Source: CAZCJA01 sp964499015 (GTDB taxonomy: Bacteria > Elusimicrobiota > Elusimicrobia > F11). From it: 5,006 bases of DNA. The notes under the pieces are model-generated. The model worked only from the letters and a program-made list of their open reading frames with translations. It did not search any database and had not been told where the DNA came from. Positions 1 to 5,006 of the stretch are shown piece after piece (within the stretch, counting starts at the first letter, position 1; each line of letters starts with the position of its first letter). The position numbers and the translations under genes are program-made. Where the stretch lies: positions 1 through 5,006 of the forward strand of contig CAZCJA010000105.1 in NCBI GenBank assembly GCA_964499015.1, in the 5' to 3' direction.

Positions 1-1548
1 ATGACGCGCGCCGACGCCTTGCTCGCCATTCGCCGCCACGCGACGTCCAAAATCAATGTCTACGAGGATTTGGAAACGATCAGCACTTTCGGTTTCCGCG
101 GGGAAGCCTTGCCCAGCATCGCCTCCGTCTCCCGCTTTAAACTCACCACCCGCACCGTCGACGATGAAAACGGCTGGGAAATTATTTGGGAAGGCGGCAA
201 GCTGGTGTCCGAGAAACCCGTCGCGCGTGATCCCGGGACGACGATTGAAGTGCAGGATTTATTTTTCAACACGCCGGCTCGTTTTAAATTTTTGAAGTCC
301 GATCCGACCGAGCGCGCCCAATGCCTGCGCGTGATCGAAGAGGTGGTGTTTTCCTCCAGCAACGTCACATTTCATGTGAAAGCCGACGACGCGCGGCCCG
401 TTGTGTTCCGGCAGAGCGGCTTGGCCGAGCGCGTCACCGAGGCGTGGGGAATCCGCTGGGCGCGTTCTCTTGAGCGCGTGTACGCCGAAACACCGCATTT
501 CAAACTGACGGGGGTCGTCACCAATCAGACCAGCCATCAGGCCACGACGCGCAATCAGTTCCTCTTTATTAATAGGCGGCCCATCCAGAACCGCCGCCTG
601 GCCCGCGCGGTTTACGACGCCTACCGCGGGCAATTGCCGTCCTTGCGGCATCCGGCCTGGGTATTGTTCCTTGAGGTTCAGCCGCAAACGGTGGATGTGA
701 ACGTTCATCCGGCCAAGCGCGAAGTGAAGCTTACCCACGAAAGCGAAATTTACGGCTTCATCGTCAGCTCCCTGCAGAAAGCGCTTTCCAAAACGCAGGA
801 GATAACCACCGAATTTTTCCGTCCGCAGGAACATGCGTTTGTGGCGCCGAGCGCGCCGTCGCGCACACCGCTCGCGCCGTTTAAGCCGCAGGCCACCGTG
901 CCCGCGCGCTTCGGGGAGGCCAGGGAGGGGGCCTCGGCGGCCCCCTCCCTGAACCCTCCCCAGGTTCCGGCGTTCCAGTTTCGCCAAGAGCCTCTGCACG
1001 CCATCGCTCAAGTGGGAGCGACCTACATCGTTGCGCAGACGTCGGACGGCCTGGTCTTGGTCGACCAGCATGCGGCGGCGGAGAAAGTGATTTACGAGCG
1101 GCTGTTCGCCAACATGAAAGCCAAAAAACCCGAAACGCAGATGCTCTTGGTGCCGCTGACCTGGGAAGTGTCGCTTTCGGTTGCGGCGTCGCTGAAAGAA
1201 CTCCTGCCGGATCTGCAGGCGTTCGGTTTTCAGATCGAACCATTCGGCGGCACCACCTATCTGGTGAAGGGAATTCCGCAGGGCTTAAAAGACAAAACCG
1301 ATTTGCCGTCCCTTCTCGACGGGCTCACCGACGCGTTTTCCGGTCCCGCGCAAGCCCAGCACCGCCTGGCCGCCGCGACCGCGTGCAAAGCGGCGGTGAA
1401 GGCCGGCGACATTTTGGATCTGAAGGAATGCCAAAAACTTCTTGAAGATTTGGCGACGCTGGAAGCGCCGCACACGTGCCCGCATGGCCGGCCCACAATG
1501 ATCACGCTCGCCTATTCGGACCTTGCTCATCGCTTCCGCCGAACATAA
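1..1548 (+). CDS. mutL: DNA mismatch repair protein MutL, endonuclease type (5' end outside window)
   Basis: MutL couples mismatch recognition by MutS to strand incision and removal. The reading frame is open from base 1, but the ATG there is internal. It aligns with the residue just after the DNGxG motif, so about 62 residues are missing, including the ENSLDAGA-type ATP-binding motif. Visible GHKL and transducer motifs are RHATSKI (12-18), GFRGEAL (31-37), FFNTPAR (88-94) and DVNVHPAKREVKL (232-244). A proline/alanine-rich linker spans about 265-333. The C-terminal domain has DQHAAAEKVIYE (355-366), which fits the metal-binding endonuclease motif DQHAx2Ex4E, then ACKAAVKAGD (461-470) and CPHGRP (493-498). 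All three are typical of nicking MutL proteins and absent from E. coli MutL, so repair here is probably independent of MutH and methylation. Total length would be near 577, slightly short for the family. The gene ends in TAA, 29 bp before the next start. The linker contains an unusual palindrome at 913-961. Confidence 0.97.
   Translation: MTRADALLAIRRHATSKINVYEDLETISTFGFRGEALPSIASVSRFKLTTRTVDDENGWEIIWEGGKLVSEKPVARDPGTTIEVQDLFFNTPARFKFLKSDPTERAQCLRVIEEVVFSSSNVTFHVKADDARPVVFRQSGLAERVTEAWGIRWARSLERVYAETPHFKLTGVVTNQTSHQATTRNQFLFINRRPIQNRRLARAVYDAYRGQLPSLRHPAWVLFLEVQPQTVDVNVHPAKREVKLTHESEIYGFIVSSLQKALSKTQEITTEFFRPQEHAFVAPSAPSRTPLAPFKPQATVPARFGEAREGASAAPSLNPPQVPAFQFRQEPLHAIAQVGATYIVAQTSDGLVLVDQHAAAEKVIYERLFANMKAKKPETQMLLVPLTWEVSLSVAASLKELLPDLQAFGFQIEPFGGTTYLVKGIPQGLKDKTDLPSLLDGLTDAFSGPAQAQHRLAAATACKAAVKAGDILDLKECQKLLEDLATLEAPHTCPHGRPTMITLAYSDLAHRFRRT
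913..961. repeat. 49-bp nested GC-rich palindrome inside the mutL linker
   Basis: A perfect 12-bp inverted repeat (AGGGAGGGGGCC at 922-933, GGCCCCCTCCCT at 939-950) is separated by a 5-base loop. It is enclosed by a second perfect 7-bp pair (GGGGAGG at 913-919, CCTCCCC at 955-961), with interior loops of 2 and 4 bases. It is in frame and encodes MutL residues 305-321 of the disordered linker (GEAREGASAAPSLNPPQ), using GGG, AGG and GAG codons in a row. The form resembles small palindromic repeats (REP-like or mini-element relics) that tolerate insertion in linkers. That origin is inference, since only one copy is visible in this window. Confidence 0.75.
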
Positions 1549-1565
1549 TCTGATTTGGAAACGTA

Positions 1566-1571
1566 TATAAT
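1566..1571 (+). promoter_or_regulatory. Perfect -10 box (TATAAT), probable leaderless promoter
   Basis: TATAAT lies in the 29-bp gap after mutL, with exactly 6 bases (CCGCGC after the final T at 1571) before the ATG at 1578. A transcript starting about 7 bases after the box would begin at the A of that ATG. No convincing -35 hexamer is seen at 16-18 bp upstream (around 1542-1549, inside the mutL stop region), and there is no extended TG motif. No Shine-Dalgarno sequence precedes the ATG, which fits leaderless translation. Read-through from mutL is also possible. Confidence 0.55.
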
Positions 1572-1577
1572 CCGCGC

Positions 1578-2108
1578 ATGCTGTTAATCATTAAATTCCT
1601 TGCCAAAATTTTCGCGATCCTCAACAGCGAGATCTCGCCCAGGCAAATTGCGGTCGGTTTCGCCTATGGCGCGATCATCGGGCTCGTTCCGGCGGACAGC
1701 CTGCTTCCGTATGTCTTGCTCACCTGCGGTTTCATCATCAACTTCAACTTGGGCGCCCTATTTCTCGCCGCGGCCGTCTTCAAAATTCTCAGCTTCGCCA
1801 TTGATCCCATCGCCAACCACCTCGGCTTCTTCGCGCTGACCAAAATAAAGGCGCTGGTGCCGTTTTGGACCAGCCTCTACAACATGCCGATGATTCCGTA
1901 CACGCGCTTCAACAACACGATTGTTATGGGCAGTTTAATCGTGGGCATTCTGCTCACTGTGCCTTTGTACTTCCTGGCCAAAAATTTCGTGGTCACGTAC
2001 CGCGCGCGCTGGCAGCAAAAAATTCTGCGGCTCAAAATCGTTCAGGTCGTCAAAGCGAGCACGTTTTACAAGTACTACGAGTCCTATAAGGAGTTCACCG
2101 GCGGATGA
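1578..2108 (+). CDS. TIGR03546 family membrane protein (DUF2062-like)
   Basis: This is a 176-residue inner-membrane protein of unknown biochemical function. It matches my recollection of the TIGR03546 family: a start of the type 'LLxxLNSExSPxQIAxGFAxGxxxGLxP' (residues 8-38) and the signature TRFNNTIVMGSL (109-120), followed by a basic tail with KASTFYKYY (about 159-167). The first part resembles DUF2062. Hydrophobic segments lie at about 24-38, 43-56, 58-75 and 114-135, with charged residues at the C-terminus (142-176) probably cytoplasmic. The family is usually encoded beside a TIGR03545 gene, as here: the stop overlaps the next start by 4 bp (ATGA), implying translational coupling. The ATG at 1578 is the only plausible start, because an in-frame TGA lies at 1551 with no start codon between, and the next in-frame Met is residue 103. 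It has no ribosome binding site, and a TATAAT box sits directly upstream. Confidence 0.9.
   Translation: MLLIIKFLAKIFAILNSEISPRQIAVGFAYGAIIGLVPADSLLPYVLLTCGFIINFNLGALFLAAAVFKILSFAIDPIANHLGFFALTKIKALVPFWTSLYNMPMIPYTRFNNTIVMGSLIVGILLTVPLYFLAKNFVVTYRARWQQKILRLKIVQVVKASTFYKYYESYKEFTGG
2088..2093 (+). promoter_or_regulatory. Shine-Dalgarno site for the TIGR03545 gene
   Basis: AAGGAG lies inside the end of the upstream gene, 11 bases before the ATG at 2105. It is the only clear ribosome binding site ahead of a gene in this window. Together with the ATGA overlap it fixes the start at 2105. The spacing is a little long, and coupling to the upstream gene probably helps initiation. Confidence 0.65.
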
Positions 2109-3997
2109 AACCCTGGCAGATCATCCGGTGGAAATTCGTCGGTCCCGTTGGGGTCTTTATCGGGGCCATTGCCGTCTTTTTCGTCGTTTTCTTCGATCCC
2201 CTTTTGGCCAAAGGCCTTGAGATGGCCGGCAGCCGCGTGAACGGCGCCAAAGTCGAGATCGGCGGATTAAAAACAAAACTTTTTCAGGGACGCTTGACCA
2301 TCCAGCGCTTGCAGGTCACCAATAAAGAAGCGCCGATGCAGAACATCGTCGATGTGGGCCCGCTGTCGTTTCAAGTCGTGTTTTCAGAGTTGGTTAAGAA
2401 ACGCGTGATCATCCCGGAAGCGAGCGTCGAAGGCCTGCAGTTCAATACCGCGCGCAAAACCTCCGGCGCTTTGCCGCGCGTGAAAGAGAAACAGGAATCA
2501 GGCGAGCCCAGCGCCGCGGCCAAGCTGGCGGAAAAATATTCGGATCGCTTCCGGATGAATATGTCGAACGTGAAGTTCGACGCCAAAGAAAAAATCACCT
2601 TCGATGAAAAAGACACCGAGGTCTATAAGCAGGGCGAGGCGCTTAAGGCCAAGGCCGAAGGCTTGCCCGATGAGTACAAGGCCAAGGTGGACAATCTCAA
2701 CGTCGACGGCCGCTTGAAAGACATCGAAAAGAAGCTGGATGAAGTTAAAAAGACCAACCTTAAGGGCGTGGAGGCCATCTCCACCATTCCGGAAGGCCTC
2801 AAGAAACTAAAAGAAGCGCGCGCGGACTTGGACAAATTGAAAAGCGACGTTAAAGCGGTGCGCGACCAGGCCAGCGCCGACGTGAAATCGTTGCAGGCGG
2901 GGATTGTTTCTCTGCCCGCGGCCAAACAAAAAGACATCGACAACTTGATGTCCCGCTTGAACTTGGATTTCTTAAACCCGAAGCGTCTTGTCGACGGGAT
3001 GGTCGGCCCGGCGCTGCTCGGCCGCGTGCACACGATTTTGGGCTACGTGCAGACCGCACGCCGCGCGATGCCCTCGAAACAGGAGGCCGAAAGCTTGCCT
3101 CCCAAGCCGCGTGCCAGCGGCGAAGACATTCGTTTTTGGAGCCCGGCCGCTTTGCCGCGTTTCTGGCTGCAAAAATCCATGCTTTCGGGATCTTTTCAGG
3201 GCATTAGCGCCTCGGGCATTCTTCAGCACGTGACCTCGAACCCGCCGCGCATCGGCAAACCGGCCACGCTTGATTTGAAAGGCGCGCAAGGCGGCCGCAC
3301 GTTCACCGGCAATGTCACCATCGACCACGTGACGGACTTAAAGCGCGACAGTTTGGCTTTTGAATTGAAGGGACTCGACGTCGCCCAGATGGCCGGATCT
3401 GGAGCGGTCGCCGACTTTATCTCCGACGGTTCCGGCAGCGCCGACGTGGCGTTCAAAGCGGTGGGAGAGACCGATATCAGCGGGCGCATTGGCCTCGGCC
3501 TCACCAAAATTAAACTGAACCGTACAGCGCTGTTTGAACAGGTGGGCGCTCCGGTTGCGTTGGCGGCGAACGCTTCCCGTGAAGACCGCATCAAGCATGA
3601 TCTCATGGCCAAAATCGCAACATCGCTTGAGCAGCTGCCGCTCGTTTCCATCGAAGCTAAAATCGGCGGCACCTGGGACGACCCGGACTTGTCGATTGAC
3701 TCCAACTTGGACAACGAAGTGAGCCGTATTATAAAGAGTTCGGTCGGCGACGTGGTCGCGGGTCAGAAAAAAGAGCTCGAAGACAAACTGCAGAACATCG
3801 TCAAACAACAGAGCGCGTCGTTAAACGCCAAGCTCACCGAGCTTCAATCAAAACTGAACGGCAACTTGGGCGGTCACGAGGCCAAAATCAACAAGAAGAT
3901 CGAAGAGGCCACCGGCATCAATCTCTCCTCCAGCGAGAAAGGTTCGCCCATCCCCGGTCTCAAAGTTCCTTCCCTCGATAAAATATTTAAGAAATAG
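2105..3997 (+). CDS. TIGR03545 family envelope protein with AsmA-like N-terminus
   Basis: This 630-residue protein is of unknown function. Residues 11-30 form one hydrophobic anchor after a basic start (KPWQIIRWK), so the bulk probably lies in the periplasm. Residues 37-111 read like the start of AsmA/TamB-type proteins: an amphipathic stretch, then 'VNGAKVEIGGLKTKLFQGRL' (45-64) and a beta-rich run ending IPEASVEGL. A lysine- and glutamate-rich helical region at about 173-270 has coiled-coil character. A core at about 340-400 contains FWSPAALPRFWLQKSMLSGS (344-363) and a beta-rich stretch with regular glycines. A second helical region covers about 553-602. The family is known to be restricted to bacteria with an outer membrane and is often paired with TIGR03546, as found immediately upstream with a 4-bp overlap. 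A lipid-transfer or envelope-maintenance role is inference from the AsmA-like fold. It is somewhat longer than I recall for the family, with the helical inserts the likely cause. Confidence 0.88.
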   Translation: MKPWQIIRWKFVGPVGVFIGAIAVFFVVFFDPLLAKGLEMAGSRVNGAKVEIGGLKTKLFQGRLTIQRLQVTNKEAPMQNIVDVGPLSFQVVFSELVKKRVIIPEASVEGLQFNTARKTSGALPRVKEKQESGEPSAAAKLAEKYSDRFRMNMSNVKFDAKEKITFDEKDTEVYKQGEALKAKAEGLPDEYKAKVDNLNVDGRLKDIEKKLDEVKKTNLKGVEAISTIPEGLKKLKEARADLDKLKSDVKAVRDQASADVKSLQAGIVSLPAAKQKDIDNLMSRLNLDFLNPKRLVDGMVGPALLGRVHTILGYVQTARRAMPSKQEAESLPPKPRASGEDIRFWSPAALPRFWLQKSMLSGSFQGISASGILQHVTSNPPRIGKPATLDLKGAQGGRTFTGNVTIDHVTDLKRDSLAFELKGLDVAQMAGSGAVADFISDGSGSADVAFKAVGETDISGRIGLGLTKIKLNRTALFEQVGAPVALAANASREDRIKHDLMAKIATSLEQLPLVSIEAKIGGTWDDPDLSIDSNLDNEVSRIIKSSVGDVVAGQKKELEDKLQNIVKQQSASLNAKLTELQSKLNGNLGGHEAKINKKIEEATGINLSSSEKGSPIPGLKVPSLDKIFKK

Positions 3998-4008
3998 CGC
4001 GTAAACAC

Positions 4009-4034
4009 GAGTCGAATTTCATTCAAATTCACTC
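4009..4034 (+). other. Hairpin after the TIGR03545 gene, weak terminator candidate
   Basis: GAGT-c-GAATTT (4009-4019) pairs with AAATTC-ACTC (4025-4034) around a 5-base loop (CATTC). This gives 10 base pairs with one bulged C, starting 12 bases after the TAG at 3995-3997. The stem is AT-rich and no T-run follows, so it is not a classical intrinsic terminator. It may protect the 3' end of the message, assist Rho, or be part of an operator. Confidence 0.4.
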
Positions 4035-4049
4035 TGGAAATATTTCAAG
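4034..4049. promoter_or_regulatory. Palindrome, possible operator upstream of the GspE-like gene
   Basis: GAAATATTTC (4037-4046) is a perfect 10-bp palindrome. It extends to CTgGAAATATTTCaAG (4034-4049) with one mismatched pair. It covers the place where a -35 element would lie for the -10-like box at 4058-4063 (17-bp spacer gives 4035-4040, TGGAAA). That position suits a dimeric repressor or activator. No regulator is identified. Confidence 0.35.
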
Positions 4050-4064
4050 GATGACCTTATCCTT
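4047..4064. promoter_or_regulatory. Dyad AAGGAT / ATCCTT overlapping the -10 region
   Basis: AAGGAT (4047-4052) and ATCCTT (4059-4064) are perfect inverted repeats with a 6-base spacer. The dyad ends inside the -10-like box and 5 bases before the ATG at 4070. It could be an operator, or a hairpin if transcription begins further upstream. It may also be chance in such a short gap. Confidence 0.3.
4058..4063 (+). promoter_or_regulatory. -10-like box (TATCCT), possible leaderless promoter
   Basis: TATCCT matches TATAAT at the three most important positions (T1, A2, T6) and at T3. It is separated from the ATG at 4070 by exactly 6 bases, the same spacing as the TATAAT box before the ATG at 1578. 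A weak -35 candidate, TGGAAA, lies at 4035-4040 with a 17-bp spacer. No usable Shine-Dalgarno sequence precedes this ATG. Confidence 0.4.
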
Positions 4065-4069
4065 TGCCC

Positions 4070-5006
4070 ATGGAGAACATGAGCATCCCCTCGGTCCATA
4101 TCAAAGATTTTGAACCGATCTCGTCCGATATCTTAAGCGTTTTCCCGGAAGGTCTCGTTAAGAAAAACATGATCGTGCCCTTGGCCAAACGCGACGGCCG
4201 CGTCGTGGCGGCGGTGCCGAAGACCAGCGGCCTGGTCAAACCCGAAGGGCTTAAACTTTTGGCCGGCTGCCCGGTTGATATCGTGCTCGCGCCCACCGAC
4301 GAAATCATCGCTTTCATCAAACTGCATTATCCGAACCAAGCCCCTGAGCCATTTACGACGGACGTTTTGCAGGAACCGGCCCGCGTCGAGCAGAAGGCCC
4401 CTCCCAGTGTGGCCGTGATCCCGGTGCCGCCGCCGGTTTCCGTTGTTTTGCCGTCGCCGATTGTTCCGGTTCCCGTTCCGGCCCCAGCGCCGGTCCACAC
4501 ACCCGTGCCGGTCGTTAACGGCGCCACGCCCGCACTTTTTTCACGCATCGTCGCCGAGGTGGCGCAGAACCACGCGGTGGAAGCGCTGTTCGACGTTAAA
4601 GGCGAGGCCGTCCGCGTCCGTCATCGCACGCGCGGCGTCGTGGCCAAACCGGCCAATGTGCTTTGGACCAAAGCCGATATCGCGAATGTGGTCGCTCTCG
4701 TGCGCGAGCGCGGCGAGAACCATTCCGCCGACGGCGTTAAATGGAGCGAACTGCAAAGCAACATCGCCAACGGCGCCGAAACCTACGATTGTGTTTTTAA
4801 TCTAACGGAAACAGCCAACCTCACGCTGGTCACGGTTAAAGTCGAGCAGCATTTGGAGCAGCGCTACGACTTGCTGGGCTGGGGCTTGGACTCGCTCCAG
4901 GCCAAAACGCTGGAAGAGCTTCTGGCCAAGGAACAAGGCGTGATTCTTTTTTGCGGTGCGGAACAGGACGGCGCGCAGTCGACGCTGAACGCTTGCGTGC
5001 GCAAGC
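4070..5006 (+). CDS. GspE/PilB-like protein with degenerate ATPase site (3' end outside window)
   Basis: At least 312 residues are encoded, with the frame open at the window end. Residues 17-88 form a recognisable GspE/PilB N-terminal domain (SSDILSVFPEGLVKKNMIVPL, then a DGR-V-AAVP stretch, closing with a D-E-IIAFIKLHYP helix); this domain links the motor to the assembly platform or binds cyclic nucleotides in relatives. A linker rich in Pro and Val spans about 90-155. From about 160 the region aligns with the secretion ATPase: VRVRHRTRGVV (181-191) replaces the usual 'R-RIDG', and GVILFCGAEQDGAQSTL (290-306) sits where GIILVTGPTGSGKTTTL belongs. The Walker A lysine is alanine (302) and the SDxHxE motif is absent, so ATP hydrolysis is unlikely. 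It is probably a pseudo-ATPase partner of a true GspE/PilB, acting at the cytoplasmic face. Start: ATG 4070 is favoured by the upstream TATCCT; TTG 4064 and ATG 4079 (GGAG only 3 bases away) are alternatives. Confidence 0.8.
   Translation, partial: MENMSIPSVHIKDFEPISSDILSVFPEGLVKKNMIVPLAKRDGRVVAAVPKTSGLVKPEGLKLLAGCPVDIVLAPTDEIIAFIKLHYPNQAPEPFTTDVLQEPARVEQKAPPSVAVIPVPPPVSVVLPSPIVPVPVPAPAPVHTPVPVVNGATPALFSRIVAEVAQNHAVEALFDVKGEAVRVRHRTRGVVAKPANVLWTKADIANVVALVRERGENHSADGVKWSELQSNIANGAETYDCVFNLTETANLTLVTVKVEQHLEQRYDLLGWGLDSLQAKTLEELLAKEQGVILFCGAEQDGAQSTLNACVRK

Noticed and set aside
1..3. ATG at base 1 as the true start of mutL
   Set aside because: It would remove the ATP-binding motifs that precede RHATSKI in all MutL proteins. 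The window simply cuts the gene here.
259..1071. A 270-codon open frame on the minus strand opposite mutL
   Set aside because: It is a GC-driven shadow of mutL. The plus-strand frame has every MutL motif, and the minus-strand translation is arginine- and glycine-rich with no recognisable domain.
3223..3808. Overlapping minus-strand open frames of 163 and 156 codons opposite the TIGR03545 gene
   Set aside because: They lie inside a well-supported plus-strand gene, overlap each other in different frames, and show no recognisable family.
4009..4034. Classical Rho-independent terminator after the TIGR03545 gene
   Set aside because: The hairpin exists but is AT-rich, has a bulge, and is not followed by a T-run, so only a weak candidate is listed.
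4051..4113. Short 20-codon ORF (ATG at 4051) overlapping the start of the GspE-like gene
   Set aside because: It has no convincing ribosome binding site, would lie upstream of or within the predicted transcription start, and the peptide shows no feature beyond chance. It matters only if transcripts start further upstream.
4133..4498. Minus-strand frame of 121 codons opposite the GspE-like gene
   Set aside because: The translation is low-complexity (Arg, Asn, His) and mirrors the proline-rich linker of the plus-strand gene.
4443..4805. Plus-strand 120-codon frame inside the GspE-like gene
   Set aside because: It is an out-of-frame shadow. The frame starting at 4070 is open throughout and carries the GspE N-terminal domain.

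Overview
The window looks like a compact piece of a Gram-negative (two-membrane) bacterial chromosome. All recognisable genes lie on the plus strand and run head to tail. The DNA is moderately GC-rich, intergenic gaps are short, and the order is 3' part of mutL, a TIGR03546-type membrane protein gene, a TIGR03545-type gene, and the start of a GspE/PilB-like gene. The TIGR03545/TIGR03546 pair is known as a rare two-gene unit in bacteria that have an outer membrane. The MutL is of the endonuclease type, which argues against an enterobacterial-style MutH/Dam mismatch repair system. The phylum cannot be fixed from this window. An uncultured diderm lineage such as Elusimicrobiota or Omnitrophota, or a deltaproteobacterial-type group, would fit, but that is a guess.

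Layout: 1-1548 is mutL without its first ~62 codons, which lie before the window. Its linker carries a striking 49-bp GC-rich nested palindrome (913-961). A 29-bp gap follows, holding a perfect TATAAT placed so that transcription would begin at or next to the ATG of the next gene. 1578-2108 encodes a small multi-pass membrane protein (TIGR03546, DUF2062-like). It overlaps by 4 bp (ATGA) with 2105-3997, a 630-residue protein with one N-terminal membrane anchor, an AsmA-like start, two coiled coils and a beta-rich core (TIGR03545). A 72-bp gap (3998-4069) then holds three consecutive dyad symmetries and a second -10-like box (TATCCT) at the same distance from the next ATG. From 4070 to the window end runs an open gene for a GspE/PilB-like protein with a normal N-terminal domain, a proline-valine-rich linker and an ATPase region whose Walker A motif has lost its lysine.

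How the parts work together: mutL is a housekeeping DNA repair gene and probably only a neighbour. The TIGR03546 and TIGR03545 genes are almost certainly co-translated and work as an envelope pair; a role in lipid or envelope traffic is inference from the AsmA-like fold. The last gene belongs to the type II secretion/type IV pilus family but appears to be a regulatory or structural pseudo-ATPase rather than a motor.

The two most interesting points are the apparent leaderless start arrangement shared by the two transcription-unit heads, and the degenerate GspE-like protein. No tRNA, rRNA, CRISPR array, insertion sequence or phage gene was seen.
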